Positions 40,434 through 49,624 of a stretch of DNA of 64,000 nucleotides are shown here, one piece after another. The stretch is taken from positions 24,884 through 88,883 of the forward strand of contig CAJYKV010000016.1 in the NCBI GenBank assembly GCA_913774955.1, in the 5' to 3' direction. The DNA is from an uncultured Acidovorax sp. (GTDB taxonomy: Bacteria > Pseudomonadota > Gammaproteobacteria > Burkholderiales > Burkholderiaceae_C). The translations under genes were made by a program, and so were the position numbers. Every line of letters starts with the position of its first letter. Positions within the stretch are counted from its first letter, which is position 1. The notes below the pieces were generated by a model. That model saw only the letters and a program-made list of their open reading frames with translations, did not search any database and was not told where the DNA came from.

Positions 40434-41345
40434 TCAGCCGCGCCGCGCGGCCTGGTAGAGCCCCTGCACGCGCGGAACGTTCTGCTCCAGCTCGCGGATG
40501 CGTTCCGGGCCGCTCGGGTGGGTGGAGAGGAACGCGAGGCCGCCCTGCCCGCCCGTCGCCTCGCCCATCTTGCGCCAGAGCGTCACGGCGGATTCGGGGT
40601 TGTAGCCGCCGCGGGCCGCCATCTCCAGCCCGACGAGATCGGCCTCGGTTTCGTCGCTGCGGCTGAACTTGAGCGAGATCAATTGCGTGCCGAGGTTGGC
40701 CGCCGCGTTGCCCAGGTCGCCCAGGCCCAGCAGCTGCGCCCCCAGCGACAGGCCCATGCTGGTGGCCTGGGTCTTGGCGAGGCGCGCGCGGGCATGCTCG
40801 CGCAGGGCGTGCGCCATCTCGTGGCCCATGACCATGGCAGCCTCGTCGTCGCTGAGCTTGAGCTGGTCGAGGATGCCGGTGTAGAAGGCGATCTTGCCGC
40901 CGGGCATGCAGAAGGCGTTGATCTGCTTGCTGCCGATCAGGTTCACCTCCCATTGCCACTGCCGCGCGCGGTCGTTCCACTGCGCGGAGTACGGGATCAG
41001 GCGCTGGCTGATGCCGCGCAGGCGCACCAGTTGGGGATGCGTGTCGCCCGCCAGCGCGCGCTGGGCCTTGGCCTTGGCGAGCATCTGGTCGTACTGCTGG
41101 TCGGCGGCGGCCTCGAGCTGCTCGGCCGGCACGAGGCGCCGCATCTGCGAGGCGGAACCCACGTCCACCTGGGCCAGCGCGGATCCCGCCATGGTGGCGC
41201 CGGCCGCGAGCAGGAAGCCGCGCCGCGCGTTCCACGGGCCCGAACGCAGGGCCGTGCAGAAGCGGCAGCCGGTGTCCACGTGCGGGAGGGCCGCGGGCGC
41301 TCCATCGACGGCCGGGGAAGGGGAAGTCGGGTGGTGGTTCGGCAT
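40434..41345 (-). CDS. Tat-exported M48 family metallopeptidase
   Basis: A 303-residue zinc peptidase. The zinc motif is MGHEMAHALREH, with the third ligand region SRSDETEADLVGLEMAARGGYNP. Near the N-terminus RRGFLLAAGATMAGSALAQ is a twin-arginine signal preceded by an unusually long ~40-residue leader. Alternatively the true start could be internal, although no closer ATG before RR is evident. BepA/LoiP-like relatives act on misassembled outer-membrane proteins. It is convergent with the MBL gene. Confidence 0.88.
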   Translation of the reverse strand: MPNHHPTSPSPAVDGAPAALPHVDTGCRFCTALRSGPWNARRGFLLAAGATMAGSALAQVDVGSASQMRRLVPAEQLEAAADQQYDQMLAKAKAQRALAGDTHPQLVRLRGISQRLIPYSAQWNDRARQWQWEVNLIGSKQINAFCMPGGKIAFYTGILDQLKLSDDEAAMVMGHEMAHALREHARARLAKTQATSMGLSLGAQLLGLGDLGNAAANLGTQLISLKFSRSDETEADLVGLEMAARGGYNPESAVTLWRKMGEATGGQGGLAFLSTHPSGPERIRELEQNVPRVQGLYQAARRG

Positions 41346-41485
41346 GATGGGCGGAAGTCTAGGGGAGCCGGGCGCAGCACGGCTGTAGGCGGGCTGCGCA
41401 AATGCCAGCCCCTCGACGCCGCGCCAGGGCCATCGCCACGGAGTTGCGAAACGCTTGTACACGGGAAACCGCCCGGACCCGGTGT

Positions 41486-42502
41486 TCACGCCTCCTGCGG
41501 TCCTGGGACGGCCCGGGCGGCCCTGGCCGCGCGCATCTCCGCCCAGACCACGATCAGCAGCCCGCCGAGCACGCACGCCAGCCCCCAGGCCGCCATGGCC
41601 GACGGCGTCTCGCCCACCACGGCCACCGCCAGCGCGAAGGCCGTGACCGGCTCGGCGAGCGCCAGGGTGACGCCCGTGGCGCCGCTGATGTGCCGCAGCG
41701 CATGCGTGAACAGCAGGTAGGCGAGGCCGGTCGCCACCAGCCCCAGGTACAGCACCACGCCCCAGGTGCGCGCCGAGACCGCGAGCGGGCCGGCGAGCGC
41801 GAAGGCGGCCGGCAGCGAGAGGAGCGCGGCGGTGCCGAACACCGCCAGGTTGACGGCGCCCGGCGCGGCGCGTGCGGCCAGCTTCTGGTTGAGCAGCGCA
41901 TAGGCGGCATAGCTCAGGCCTGCGAGCAGGCAGAGCGCGATGCCGCCGGCCGGCGCCTGCACGCTGGTGCGGCCGTCCAGCGCCATCGCCGCGCCGCCGG
42001 CCACGCCCAGCAGCGTGCCCAGCCACCAGACGGGCGCGGGCCAGCGGCGCAGCACCAGCGTCTGCAGCAGGCCGGCCCAGACCGGGCCGCTGCCGATCGC
42101 GATGGCCGTGCCCAGCGCGACGCCGCTTGCCTTCACGCCCGCGAAAAAGCTCAGGTTGTAGGCCGCCACGCAGGCCCCGGCGAGCAGCACCCCGCGCCAG
42201 GGCAGGGCCGCGATGCCGCGTGCGCCGCCGTGCCACCACAGCAGCCCCGCGAAGAAGGCACTGGCGATGAGGAGCCGCAGCGCTCCCACCCACACCGGCG
42301 CCAGCCCGGAGGGCGCGAGGCTCTGCGCCGTGCCCGTGGTACCCCAGAGCACCGCGGCCGCGAGCACCATGGCGATGCCCAGCGCCGGGCGCGCGGAGGG
42401 TGCGGCCGATGGAGCGGCGCCAGTGCCGGCGGCTGCCGGTGCAGTGGATGGGTCAGCAGACTCAGCGGATGCAGGGCCGGACGGTGGAGTGGCGGAAGAC
42501 AT
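41486..42502 (-). CDS. EamA/DMT family transporter
   Basis: A 338-residue membrane protein with ten predicted helices in two EamA halves, including AAVLWGTTGTAQSLAP near the start and VALALAEPVTAFALAVAVVGE in the second half. The first ~35 residues are a Ser/Ala/Pro-rich leader and the start may lie further in (ALGIAMVLAAA begins the first helix). Members export metabolites such as amino acids. The gene follows the AraC gene on the same strand with 168 bases between. Confidence 0.87.
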   Translation of the reverse strand: MSSATPPSGPASAESADPSTAPAAAGTGAAPSAAPSARPALGIAMVLAAAVLWGTTGTAQSLAPSGLAPVWVGALRLLIASAFFAGLLWWHGGARGIAALPWRGVLLAGACVAAYNLSFFAGVKASGVALGTAIAIGSGPVWAGLLQTLVLRRWPAPVWWLGTLLGVAGGAAMALDGRTSVQAPAGGIALCLLAGLSYAAYALLNQKLAARAAPGAVNLAVFGTAALLSLPAAFALAGPLAVSARTWGVVLYLGLVATGLAYLLFTHALRHISGATGVTLALAEPVTAFALAVAVVGETPSAMAAWGLACVLGGLLIVVWAEMRAARAARAVPGPQEA

Positions 42503-42610
42503 GCCCCGAGCGTGCCATGCGCTGGCGCCGGCAAATGTCGCGCAACGCTCGAAGCGACCAGACGCGGTGCGGTCTTGCCCAGCGGCCCGGTACGGCCCAC
42601 TACGATCCCG

Positions 42611-42636
42611 GTCGATCCAGTCGATCCAGTCGATCG
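42611..42636. repeat. Short tandem repeat, GTCGATCCA unit
   Basis: Two perfect GTCGATCCA units followed by a partial third (GTCGATCG), lying between the AraC-type gene and the EamA gene, outside coding sequence. It is small and could be chance or a binding array upstream of the EamA gene. Confidence 0.6.
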
Positions 42637-42670
42637 TTCATCTCCAGCCCGGGTAGCCTGCGCCTGCCGA

Positions 42671-43465
42671 TCACTCCAAGGCGCGCCGCAGCCCCCGCGC
42701 GCCGGTGCCGCGTTCGCGCCGCAGCGCACTCGCGAGCGCGCTGGCCGTGGCATAGCCGCAGGCCAGCGCCGCGTCCTCCAGCCGCAGCCCGCGCGCGATG
42801 CGGCGTTCGGCGGCGTCCAGCCGCAGCCCGCGCAGCCAGGCCTGCGGCGTGGCGCCCGCCAGCTCCAGCCAGCGGGCATGGAAGCGCTGCGGGCTCAAAT
42901 GGCACAGGGCCGCCATGCGGGCTGTGGGCCAGGGCTCGTGCAGGGCGGCTTCCACGGCCTGCTGCAGCCGCTCCAGCGGCAGCGCGCGGCGCGCCAGGAT
43001 GCGGGGCGCCTGCACCCAAAGGGTCTGCAATTGCGCAGCCACCTGCACGCCGTGCGCGATGGAGGCGGTCCACATGCCGGGCCCTGCCTGCAGCTCGCCG
43101 CGGCCGGCGCCGCCGCTGCCATCGCCATCGCCGTGCGGTCCGCCCGCCAGCCGCCCGAGCTGGCGGCGGGCGCCGGGCGGTACGGCGAAGCGCCGCAAGC
43201 GGTCGGTTCCGGGCTGCGGCGGCGCATCGACCACGCAGAACCGCGCCCCTGGCAGGGCCAGGTAGCCATGCCGGGCGCCGGCCGGAATCACGATGCCGCA
43301 GGTGGCGTCCACGAACGCCGGCCGGCCGTCCACCTCCAGCTCCATGCGGCCTTCCAGCCCGACGAGCACCTGCGCATGGTCGTGCGCATGGGCGGCATGC
43401 TCGCCGCTGTAGCGGCGGATGGTGCAGAAAGGAGGGGCGTCGGTGCCGTGCAGCATGCGCCGCAT
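42671..43465 (-). CDS. AraC family transcriptional regulator
   Basis: A 264-residue regulator with an N-terminal cupin-like domain (HAHDHAQVLVGLEGRMELEVDG, ATCGIVIPAGARHGYLAL) and a C-terminal double helix-turn-helix (MAALCHLSPQRFHARWLELAG, then LEDAALACGYATASALASALRRE). Starts at 43465 or 43456 are both possible. It sits upstream of and in line with the EamA exporter, and divergent from the AmpG-like gene, so either could be its target. The ligand is unknown. Confidence 0.88.
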   Translation of the reverse strand: MRRMLHGTDAPPFCTIRRYSGEHAAHAHDHAQVLVGLEGRMELEVDGRPAFVDATCGIVIPAGARHGYLALPGARFCVVDAPPQPGTDRLRRFAVPPGARRQLGRLAGGPHGDGDGSGGAGRGELQAGPGMWTASIAHGVQVAAQLQTLWVQAPRILARRALPLERLQQAVEAALHEPWPTARMAALCHLSPQRFHARWLELAGATPQAWLRGLRLDAAERRIARGLRLEDAALACGYATASALASALRRERGTGARGLRRALE

Positions 43466-43627
43466 GGTACGCGCGGCGCCCCGGTCTGCCCAGCGTGCCT
43501 GCGGCGTGCCTGGCCGGCATGGCCGCTGCGGCGAGGGCGGGCGGGCCGGCGGGATAATGCCCGCCACGCCGACCGGCCGCCGCCCCGCCCTCCCGCTCCT
43601 GGTGCGGGCACGCACCCTCCATCGCCC

Positions 43628-45019
43628 ATGACCTCGACCCCGCCCTCCGGGCCCGCACCGGCCACGCCCCCGCTCCCGCCCCCCGCCGCGGCGTCCCCCG
43701 CCCCGGCTTCCGCGCCACGCCGTTCCTGGCGGGCCGCCTGGCGCGTCTACGGCGAGGCCGCCAGCCTGCGCATGCTGGCGCTGGGCTTTTCAGCCGGGCT
43801 GCCGCTGCTGCTGGTGCTGGGCACGCTCTCGTTCTGGCTGCGCGAGGCCGGGGTGGACCGCACCACCATCGGCTACCTCAGCTGGGTGGGCCTGGCCTAC
43901 GCCTTCAAATGGGTCTGGGCGCCGCTGGTGGACCGCATGCCGCTGCCGCTGCTCACGCGCACGCTGGGCCGGCGGCGCAGCTGGCTGCTGTTCTCGCAAG
44001 CGCTGGTGATGGCGGGCCTGGCAGGCATGGCCTTCAACGATCCGCGCGTGGCCCTCGCGCCCATGGTGTGGTGCGCGCTGGCGGTGGCCTTCGGCTCGGC
44101 CACGCAGGACATCGCGCTCGACGCCTTCCGCATCGAATCGGCCGATGCCGATCGGCAGGCCGCGCTCGCCGCCACCTACCAGACAGGCTACCGGTTGGCG
44201 ATGATCTGGGCCGGCGCCGGCGTGCTGTGGGTGGCCGCGCGCGCCGAGGTGCCCGGCGTCGCGGGCTACCAGCCCGGCGCATGGCGCACGGCCTACCTGG
44301 TGATGGCCGCATCCGTGCTGGTGGGCGTGCTCACGGTGCTGCTCTCGCGCGAGCCCGCGCCGCGCCCGCTGCCGCCCGCGCGCAACGCGGCCGAGTGGCT
44401 GCGCGGCGCGCTGATCGATCCGTTCGCGGATTTCATCGCGCGCTACCGCTGGCAGGCCGCGCTGATCCTGGCGCTGATCGCCGTCTACCGCATCAGCGAC
44501 GTGGTGATGGGCATCATGGCCAATCCGTTCTACGTGGACATGGGCTACACCAAGGACGAGGTGGCCGCCGTCACCAAGGTGTTCGGCGTGTTCATGACGC
44601 TGGCCGGCGCCTTCGTGGGCGGCGTGCTGTCGATGCGCGTGGGCGTGATGCGCGTGCTGATGCTCGGCGCCCTGCTGAGCGCGGCGAGCAACCTGCTGTT
44701 CGCCTGGCTGGGCCTGCAGGGGCACGACGTGACGCTGCTGGTGCTGGTGGTGTCGGCCGACAACCTGGCCGGCGGCATCGCCTCGGCCGCGTTCATCGCC
44801 TACCTCTCGGCGCTCACGAATGTGCAATATTCGGCCACGCAGTACGCGCTGTTCAGCTCCATGATGCTGCTGCTCCCCAAGTGGATCGCGGGGTTCTCGG
44901 GGCGGTTCGTGGATGCCTTCGGCTACCCCGAGTTCTTCGCGGCCACCGCGCTGCTGGGGCTGCCCGTGTTGCTGCTGGTCGCGCTGGCCGCGCGCGTCCA
45001 GGCGCGCCCTTCGGCGTGA
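43628..45019 (+). CDS. AmpG-like MFS transporter
   Basis: A 463-residue MFS protein with twelve or more helices. ALGFSAGLPLLLVLGTLSFWLRE followed by LSWVGLAYAFKWVWAPLVDR and GSATQDIALDAFRIE is the AmpG signature; AmpG imports anhydromuropeptides for peptidoglycan recycling. The first ~35 residues are a Pro/Ala-rich leader. MFS proteins with this signature can differ in substrate, so the peptidoglycan role is probable, not certain. Confidence 0.87.
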   Translation: MTSTPPSGPAPATPPLPPPAAASPAPASAPRRSWRAAWRVYGEAASLRMLALGFSAGLPLLLVLGTLSFWLREAGVDRTTIGYLSWVGLAYAFKWVWAPLVDRMPLPLLTRTLGRRRSWLLFSQALVMAGLAGMAFNDPRVALAPMVWCALAVAFGSATQDIALDAFRIESADADRQAALAATYQTGYRLAMIWAGAGVLWVAARAEVPGVAGYQPGAWRTAYLVMAASVLVGVLTVLLSREPAPRPLPPARNAAEWLRGALIDPFADFIARYRWQAALILALIAVYRISDVVMGIMANPFYVDMGYTKDEVAAVTKVFGVFMTLAGAFVGGVLSMRVGVMRVLMLGALLSAASNLLFAWLGLQGHDVTLLVLVVSADNLAGGIASAAFIAYLSALTNVQYSATQYALFSSMMLLLPKWIAGFSGRFVDAFGYPEFFAATALLGLPVLLLVALAARVQARPSA

Positions 45020-45041
45020 GCCGGCCGTGGCGCTGCCGGCG

Positions 45042-45057
45042 TTTACCTGAACTTTAC
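45042..45057 (+). promoter_or_regulatory. Direct repeat TTTAC-N6-TTTAC, candidate response-regulator box
   Basis: Two TTTAC half-sites start 11 bases apart (45042 and 45053), the spacing used by OmpR/PhoB-family regulators on one face of the helix (compare TTCAC-N6-TTCAC of CreB). The site is 75 bases before the ATG of the OmpR-family regulator, so it may mediate autoregulation. Confidence 0.5.
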
Positions 45058-45131
45058 GGAGACTTCAACGCCCCGAGATGCGCCGGGGCGAGCATGGGAA
45101 TCCGCCCCCCGCGGAGAAGACGAAAGACGCC

Positions 45132-45851
45132 ATGAGTACCGCCCAGCTGTTGATGATCGAAGACGACTTCCGCCTCGCGCAGATGGTCATCGAATACCTC
45201 GGCCAGTCGGGCCTGGAGGTCACCCACATGGCCGACGGCCAGAGCGGCATGGCCCGCCTGCAGGGCGGCGATGCCGGCGCGCTGCCCGACCTGGTGATCC
45301 TGGACCTGATGCTGCCCGACATGGACGGGCTCGACGTGTGCCGCCGCATCCGCTCGCTGCCCGGCGCCGCGGCCCAGGTGCCGGTGCTGATGCTCACCGC
45401 CAAGGGCGACCCGATGGACCGCATCATCGGGCTGGAGCTCGGGGCCGACGACTACCTGCCCAAGCCCTTCGAGCCGCGCGAGCTGCTGGCCCGCATCCGC
45501 GCCATCCTGCGCCGCCGCGAAACCGGGCCCGCCGCGCCGTCGCAGGCCATGCGCTTCGGCACGCTGGAGATCGACCGCGATGCGCGCTCCGTCACCGTGG
45601 GCGGCCAGCCGGCGGACCTCACCTCCTACCAGTTCGACCTGCTGGTGGCACTGGCCGAACGCGCGGGCCGGGTGCTCACGCGCGACCAGATCATGGAGGC
45701 CGTGCGCGGCCGCGAGCTGGAGGCCTTCGACCGCTCGATCGACGTGCACATGGGCCGCATCCGCGCGGCGATCGAATCCGATCCCAAGAACCCACGCCGC
45801 ATCCTGACCGTGCGAGGCGTGGGATACGTGTTCGCGAAACAGCAAGACTGA
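45132..45851 (+). CDS. OmpR-family response regulator
   Basis: A 239-residue regulator with a receiver domain (LLMIEDDFRLA acidic pocket, phosphorylated Asp in LVILDLMLPDMDG, Lys in DYLPKPFEP) and a winged-helix domain from about residue 140 (DLTSYQFDLLVALAERAGRV, RSIDVHMGRIRAAIE, RRILTVRGVGYVFAK). It pairs with the histidine kinase 53 bases downstream. The signal is unknown. A TTTAC direct repeat lies upstream. Confidence 0.94.
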   Translation: MSTAQLLMIEDDFRLAQMVIEYLGQSGLEVTHMADGQSGMARLQGGDAGALPDLVILDLMLPDMDGLDVCRRIRSLPGAAAQVPVLMLTAKGDPMDRIIGLELGADDYLPKPFEPRELLARIRAILRRRETGPAAPSQAMRFGTLEIDRDARSVTVGGQPADLTSYQFDLLVALAERAGRVLTRDQIMEAVRGRELEAFDRSIDVHMGRIRAAIESDPKNPRRILTVRGVGYVFAKQQD

Positions 45852-45904
45852 CACGTTGCAGGGCAACCCCTTCAGCGACTGCGCCGCCACGTTCTGGAAC
45901 GCCT

Positions 45905-47209
45905 ATGTCCAATCCCTTTTCCCGCCGCCTCTACCTGCGCATCTGGCTCGCCGTGGTCGGCGGGATGGCGGTGCTCACGCTGGCGGTGGGGTGGGCATGG
46001 CGCATCGCGGCGGAGCAGAACGCGCTGTCGCAGCCGGCGCCGCCGCCGCGCGAGGTGGTGCTGCTGGACGCATCGGGCCAGACGGTGCTGCGCGGACTCG
46101 CGATCCGCGTGCCGCCCGCCGCGGGCGCGCCGCCGGGCAAGCTGGAGTTCAGCGTGGAAGGCGAAGACGGCCAGATGCCGCACACGCTGCAGTTCTCGCC
46201 GCGCATGCATCCTCCGGGTGGCGAGCGCGACCGGCGCGGCGGCCCCGAGGTCGCGTTCTGGACGCGCCCGCCCTTCGGTTTTCTATGGATGCTGGGCATC
46301 GTCGGCATCGCTGTGGCCGTGGGCGTGTTTCCCATCATCCGCCGCCTGCTGCAGCGGCTGGAGACGCTGCAGCGCAGCGTGCAGCGCTTCGGCGAAGGCG
46401 ATCTCTCGGTGCGCGTGCCCGAACACGGGCAGGACGAGGTGGCCGACCTGGCCCGCCAGTTCAACGCCGCGGCCGCGCGCGTCGAAACGCTGGTCAAATC
46501 GCACAAATCGCTGCTGGCCAATGCCTCGCACGAACTGCGCTCGCCGCTCACGCGCATCCGCATGGGCCTGGAGCTGATGCAGGGCAGCACGCCGTCGCCG
46601 GCCTTCCGCTCAGAGATCCTGCGCAACATCGCCGAGCTGGACCAGCTCGTGGACGAAATCCTGCTGGCCAGCCGCCTCGATGCGCGAGAGGCCGACGTGG
46701 GCACGGTGGAGTCCGTCGAGCTGCTGGGCCTGGCGGCCGAGGAATGCGCCCGCGTGGATGCCGAACTGGATGCGGGCGCCTGCGCGGACGGGCTCGAAGT
46801 GATGGGCGTGGCCAAGCTGCTGCGCCGTGCGCTGCGCAACCTGCTGGAGAACGCCCGCCGCTACAGCCAGGGCGAGATCACCGTGCTGCTGCAGCGCAGC
46901 GGGCCATGGGCCGAGGTGCGCGTGTGCGACGTTGGTCCCGGAGTGCCGCCGGCGCAGCGCGAGCGCATCTTCGAGCCCTTCTACCGCCTGCCGGGCGCGA
47001 GCGAGCGCGCGGGCGGCGTGGGCCTGGGCCTGGCGCTGGTGCGCTCCATCGCCGAGCGGCACGGCGGCAGCGTGCGCTGCGAAGACCGGCCCGACGGGCG
47101 CGACGGTGCCTGCTTCGTGCTCATATTGCCGATCGGCCCGGCGGATGCGGGTGCCGGCACGCGCATCGCCACGGCCCCGGCGCCGCTCGGGTTACCGGCG
47201 CGGCACTGA
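45905..47209 (+). CDS. Sensor histidine kinase
   Basis: A 434-residue membrane kinase. Membrane segment 1 is about residues 13-33, then a ~95-residue periplasmic sensor, membrane segment 2 (about 127-147, LWMLGIVGIAVAVGVFPII), HAMP, the phosphorylated His in NASHELRSPLTRIRMGLELM, the N-box NLLENARRYS, and the G-box region GGVGLGLALVRSIAERHGGS. It phosphorylates the OmpR-type regulator encoded just upstream. A small hairpin (GTTGC-AGG-GCAAC) lies between the two genes. Confidence 0.93.
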   Translation: MSNPFSRRLYLRIWLAVVGGMAVLTLAVGWAWRIAAEQNALSQPAPPPREVVLLDASGQTVLRGLAIRVPPAAGAPPGKLEFSVEGEDGQMPHTLQFSPRMHPPGGERDRRGGPEVAFWTRPPFGFLWMLGIVGIAVAVGVFPIIRRLLQRLETLQRSVQRFGEGDLSVRVPEHGQDEVADLARQFNAAAARVETLVKSHKSLLANASHELRSPLTRIRMGLELMQGSTPSPAFRSEILRNIAELDQLVDEILLASRLDAREADVGTVESVELLGLAAEECARVDAELDAGACADGLEVMGVAKLLRRALRNLLENARRYSQGEITVLLQRSGPWAEVRVCDVGPGVPPAQRERIFEPFYRLPGASERAGGVGLGLALVRSIAERHGGSVRCEDRPDGRDGACFVLILPIGPADAGAGTRIATAPAPLGLPARH

Positions 47210-47248
47210 AGCGGCCCCTTCCGCGCGAGGCCGCAGCGCCGAGCGGGC

Positions 47249-48634
47249 TCACGGTGCGGCCTGACCATCCCCCAGCGGCCAGCGCCATGCCATGGCCGCC
47301 AGCAGCACCGCCCCCAGCACCAGCGCCGATGCGGCGGCGCCCAGCCCGAGTGTGAAGCCCCGTGCCTCGCTCGCGCTGTGGTGCAGCATCCAGGCCACGA
47401 TCGGCGGCCCGGCGATCTGCCCCAGCCCGTAGGCGGCCGTCAGCAGACCGGCGAAGCTGTCGCTCGCCTGCGGCCAGATGCGCCGCGCCTCCTGCAGCGC
47501 GTAGAAGGTGATGGCAGTGAAAGGCAGCCCCAGCAGCAGGCTGCCCAGCGCGAAGCCGGCGGCGCCCGGCCAAGCCAGGCCGAGACCGATGGCGGCCGCC
47601 TGCACGAGGTAGGCGGCGAGCAGCAGCCGCCGCCGGTCCCAGTGCGTGGGCGTGCGCGTGGAAAGCCATGCGCCCAGCGCCACGCCGGCCCCGAAGATCG
47701 GCCAGAACAGGTCCACCCAGGCGGAGCCGGGCGGCAGCGCGGCGCGGGCGATCACCGGCAGGAAAGTGGCGGTGACGATGTAGCCCAGGCCGGCGAGCCC
47801 GTAGGCCGCGGTGAGCAGGCTGCGCGCCAGGACGGCGTCGCGGCGGCCGGCCCGGTCCGGCACCGCGCCCCGGGGGCCCTCTGCAGCGGCTTTTTGTCCG
47901 ATCAACGCGGGGCTTGCAACGGAGGCCTGGTCGGAGGGACCACCGCCCGGGCCTGCGTTCGGCCCCGCGTCGGGCGGCACTGCGGCGACTTCCTCCTCCT
48001 GCAGGATCGGCCAGGCCGCCACGCCCAGCAGGGCCGACAGCGCCGCGAAGGCGGCCCACCCGGCGGCGGCGTTCCAGCCGGCCGCCACCATCGCGCTCGC
48101 CGAGAGCCCGGTGAGCAGGATGCCCAGCCCCGGCCCGCAGAAGATCAGCCCGGCCAGCGCGGCACGGCCCAGCGCCACGAGGCGCGCCATGCACCAGGCC
48201 GCCACGTTGAGGAAGACGAAGGCGCTCGCCAGGCCGGCCAGGAAGCGCAGCAGCGGCCACGCCTGCGTGGCCGGCAGCGCCATGGCCAGCGTGAGCACCG
48301 TGGTGGCCACGAGGCCCCACCGGGCCATCCGCGCCGCGGGCCAGTGGCGCCCCCTGCGCCGGGCCAGCCACGGCAGCGCCATGCAGACCAGCGCGCCCGC
48401 CAGGTAGCCCAGGTAGTTGGCCGTGGCGAGCCAGCTGCCGCCCGCCAGCGTCAGCGCGCCGCCCTGCAGCATCAGCGGCAGCAGCGGCGTGAACGCGAAC
48501 CGTCCGATGCCCATCGCGGCGGCCAGCGATGCCATGCCGGCGAGGGCCACGGCCAGGGCCCCGTGGCCGGAGGCCGCGGCGCGGGAGGCGGCAAGGCGGT
48601 GTGGAGGCAGCGGAGGCGGCGGCGGCGATGTCAT
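47249..48634 (-). CDS. YbfB/YjiJ family MFS transporter
   Basis: A 461-residue MFS-type protein. ALAGMASLAAAMGIGRFAFTPLLPLML is the characteristic opening of the YbfB group, followed by ATANYLGYLAGAL. There are twelve helices with a long central loop (about residues 210-265, Pro/Gly-rich). It is divergent from a LysR gene across 58 AT-rich bases, a frequent arrangement for this family. The substrate is unknown. Confidence 0.9.
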   Translation of the reverse strand: MTSPPPPPLPPHRLAASRAAASGHGALAVALAGMASLAAAMGIGRFAFTPLLPLMLQGGALTLAGGSWLATANYLGYLAGALVCMALPWLARRRGRHWPAARMARWGLVATTVLTLAMALPATQAWPLLRFLAGLASAFVFLNVAAWCMARLVALGRAALAGLIFCGPGLGILLTGLSASAMVAAGWNAAAGWAAFAALSALLGVAAWPILQEEEVAAVPPDAGPNAGPGGGPSDQASVASPALIGQKAAAEGPRGAVPDRAGRRDAVLARSLLTAAYGLAGLGYIVTATFLPVIARAALPPGSAWVDLFWPIFGAGVALGAWLSTRTPTHWDRRRLLLAAYLVQAAAIGLGLAWPGAAGFALGSLLLGLPFTAITFYALQEARRIWPQASDSFAGLLTAAYGLGQIAGPPIVAWMLHHSASEARGFTLGLGAAASALVLGAVLLAAMAWRWPLGDGQAAP

Positions 48635-48692
48635 CTTGTTTTGTGATTTAATTTCCTTAATTCATCTTATATCGAGATTTCAGAGAACGCCA
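48635..48692. promoter_or_regulatory. Divergent MFS / LysR operator-promoter
   Basis: A 58-base intergenic region strikingly AT-rich (TTGTTTTGTGATTTAATTTC, then CTTAATTCATCTTATATCG) compared with the surrounding GC-rich genes. It must contain both promoters and the LysR binding sites; AATTTCCTTAATTC gives overlapping candidate T-N11-A sites. Confidence 0.55.
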
Positions 48693-49562
48693 ATGGACCT
48701 GACTGCGCTCGACATCTTCCGCACCGTCGCCGAGGAAGGCAGCGTCACGCGGGCCGCGGAACGCCTGGGACGCGCCCAGTCCAATGTGACCACGCGCGTG
48801 CAGCAGCTGGAGGAACAGGTGGGCGCCACGCTGTTCCTGCGCGAAGGCCGGCGCATGGCGCTCACCGCGGAGGGCGAGACGCTGCTCGGCTACGCCCGGC
48901 GCCTGCTGGCGCTCGCGGACGAAGCCGCCCAGGCCCTGCACCCCGGCCGGCCCGGCGGACGGCTGCGGCTGGGCGCCATGGAGAGCACCGCCGCGGCCCG
49001 CCTGCCCGCCCCCCTCGCGGCGCTGCACGCGCAATGGCCCGATGTGCACATCGAGCTCAGCACCGGCGCCTCGCGCGCGCTCGTGGACCAGGTGCGCACC
49101 CATGCGCTCGACGCCGCGCTGGTGGCCTGGCCGCCGCCCGGCCTCGAAGGCGCGGACGCCCTGGAACACGCGCCCGTGGTCACCGAGACCCTGCGCCTGG
49201 CCCTGCCCGCGGCGCATCCCGACGTGGATACGGACGAGGCGCTGGCCGTCGACCGGCTGGCCGCGTTCGCTGCGGGCTGCACCTACCGGCGCATCGGCGA
49301 GGAGCACCTGGCACGCCGCAGCCCCGACGGATCGCCGCCCCGGGTGCTGGAGCTGGCCTCCTACCACGCCATCCTGGCCTGCGTGGCGGCGGGCCGCTGC
49401 GCGGCCGTGGTGCCGCAGGCGGTGATCGACCTCATGCGCGATCCGCCGCCCGTGCGGCTGCTGCCGCTGGGCACGTGCGACACGGTGCTCGTGCAGCGGC
49501 GCGGCTACCGCTCCGCCGCGCTCGACGCGCTGCGGGATGCGCTGCTCGCAGGCCCACGCTGA
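48693..49562 (+). CDS. LysR-type transcriptional regulator
   Basis: A 289-residue regulator: DNA-binding domain at residues 1-60 (LDIFRTVAEEGSVTRAAERL, RAQSNVTTRVQQLEEQVGATL) and effector domain with GRLRLGAMESTAAARLPAPLAAL. This matches the GltR/CysL-like group usually placed divergently from a YbfB-type MFS gene. ATG 48693 is at the family N-terminus, preceded by GAGAACGCC. Confidence 0.92.
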   Translation: MDLTALDIFRTVAEEGSVTRAAERLGRAQSNVTTRVQQLEEQVGATLFLREGRRMALTAEGETLLGYARRLLALADEAAQALHPGRPGGRLRLGAMESTAAARLPAPLAALHAQWPDVHIELSTGASRALVDQVRTHALDAALVAWPPPGLEGADALEHAPVVTETLRLALPAAHPDVDTDEALAVDRLAAFAAGCTYRRIGEEHLARRSPDGSPPRVLELASYHAILACVAAGRCAAVVPQAVIDLMRDPPPVRLLPLGTCDTVLVQRRGYRSAALDALRDALLAGPR

Positions 49563-49624
49563 AGCGAAGCCTTTCCATTCCCGCCGATCCATCCACCCCT
49601 CCCCTGCTCCGGAGCCACCGCACC

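Noticed and set aside
41402..43627. Very long plus-strand frame running into the AmpG-like gene
   Set aside because: The part before 43628 is antisense to the EamA and AraC genes and has shadow-frame composition; only the C-terminal 463 residues are protein-like.
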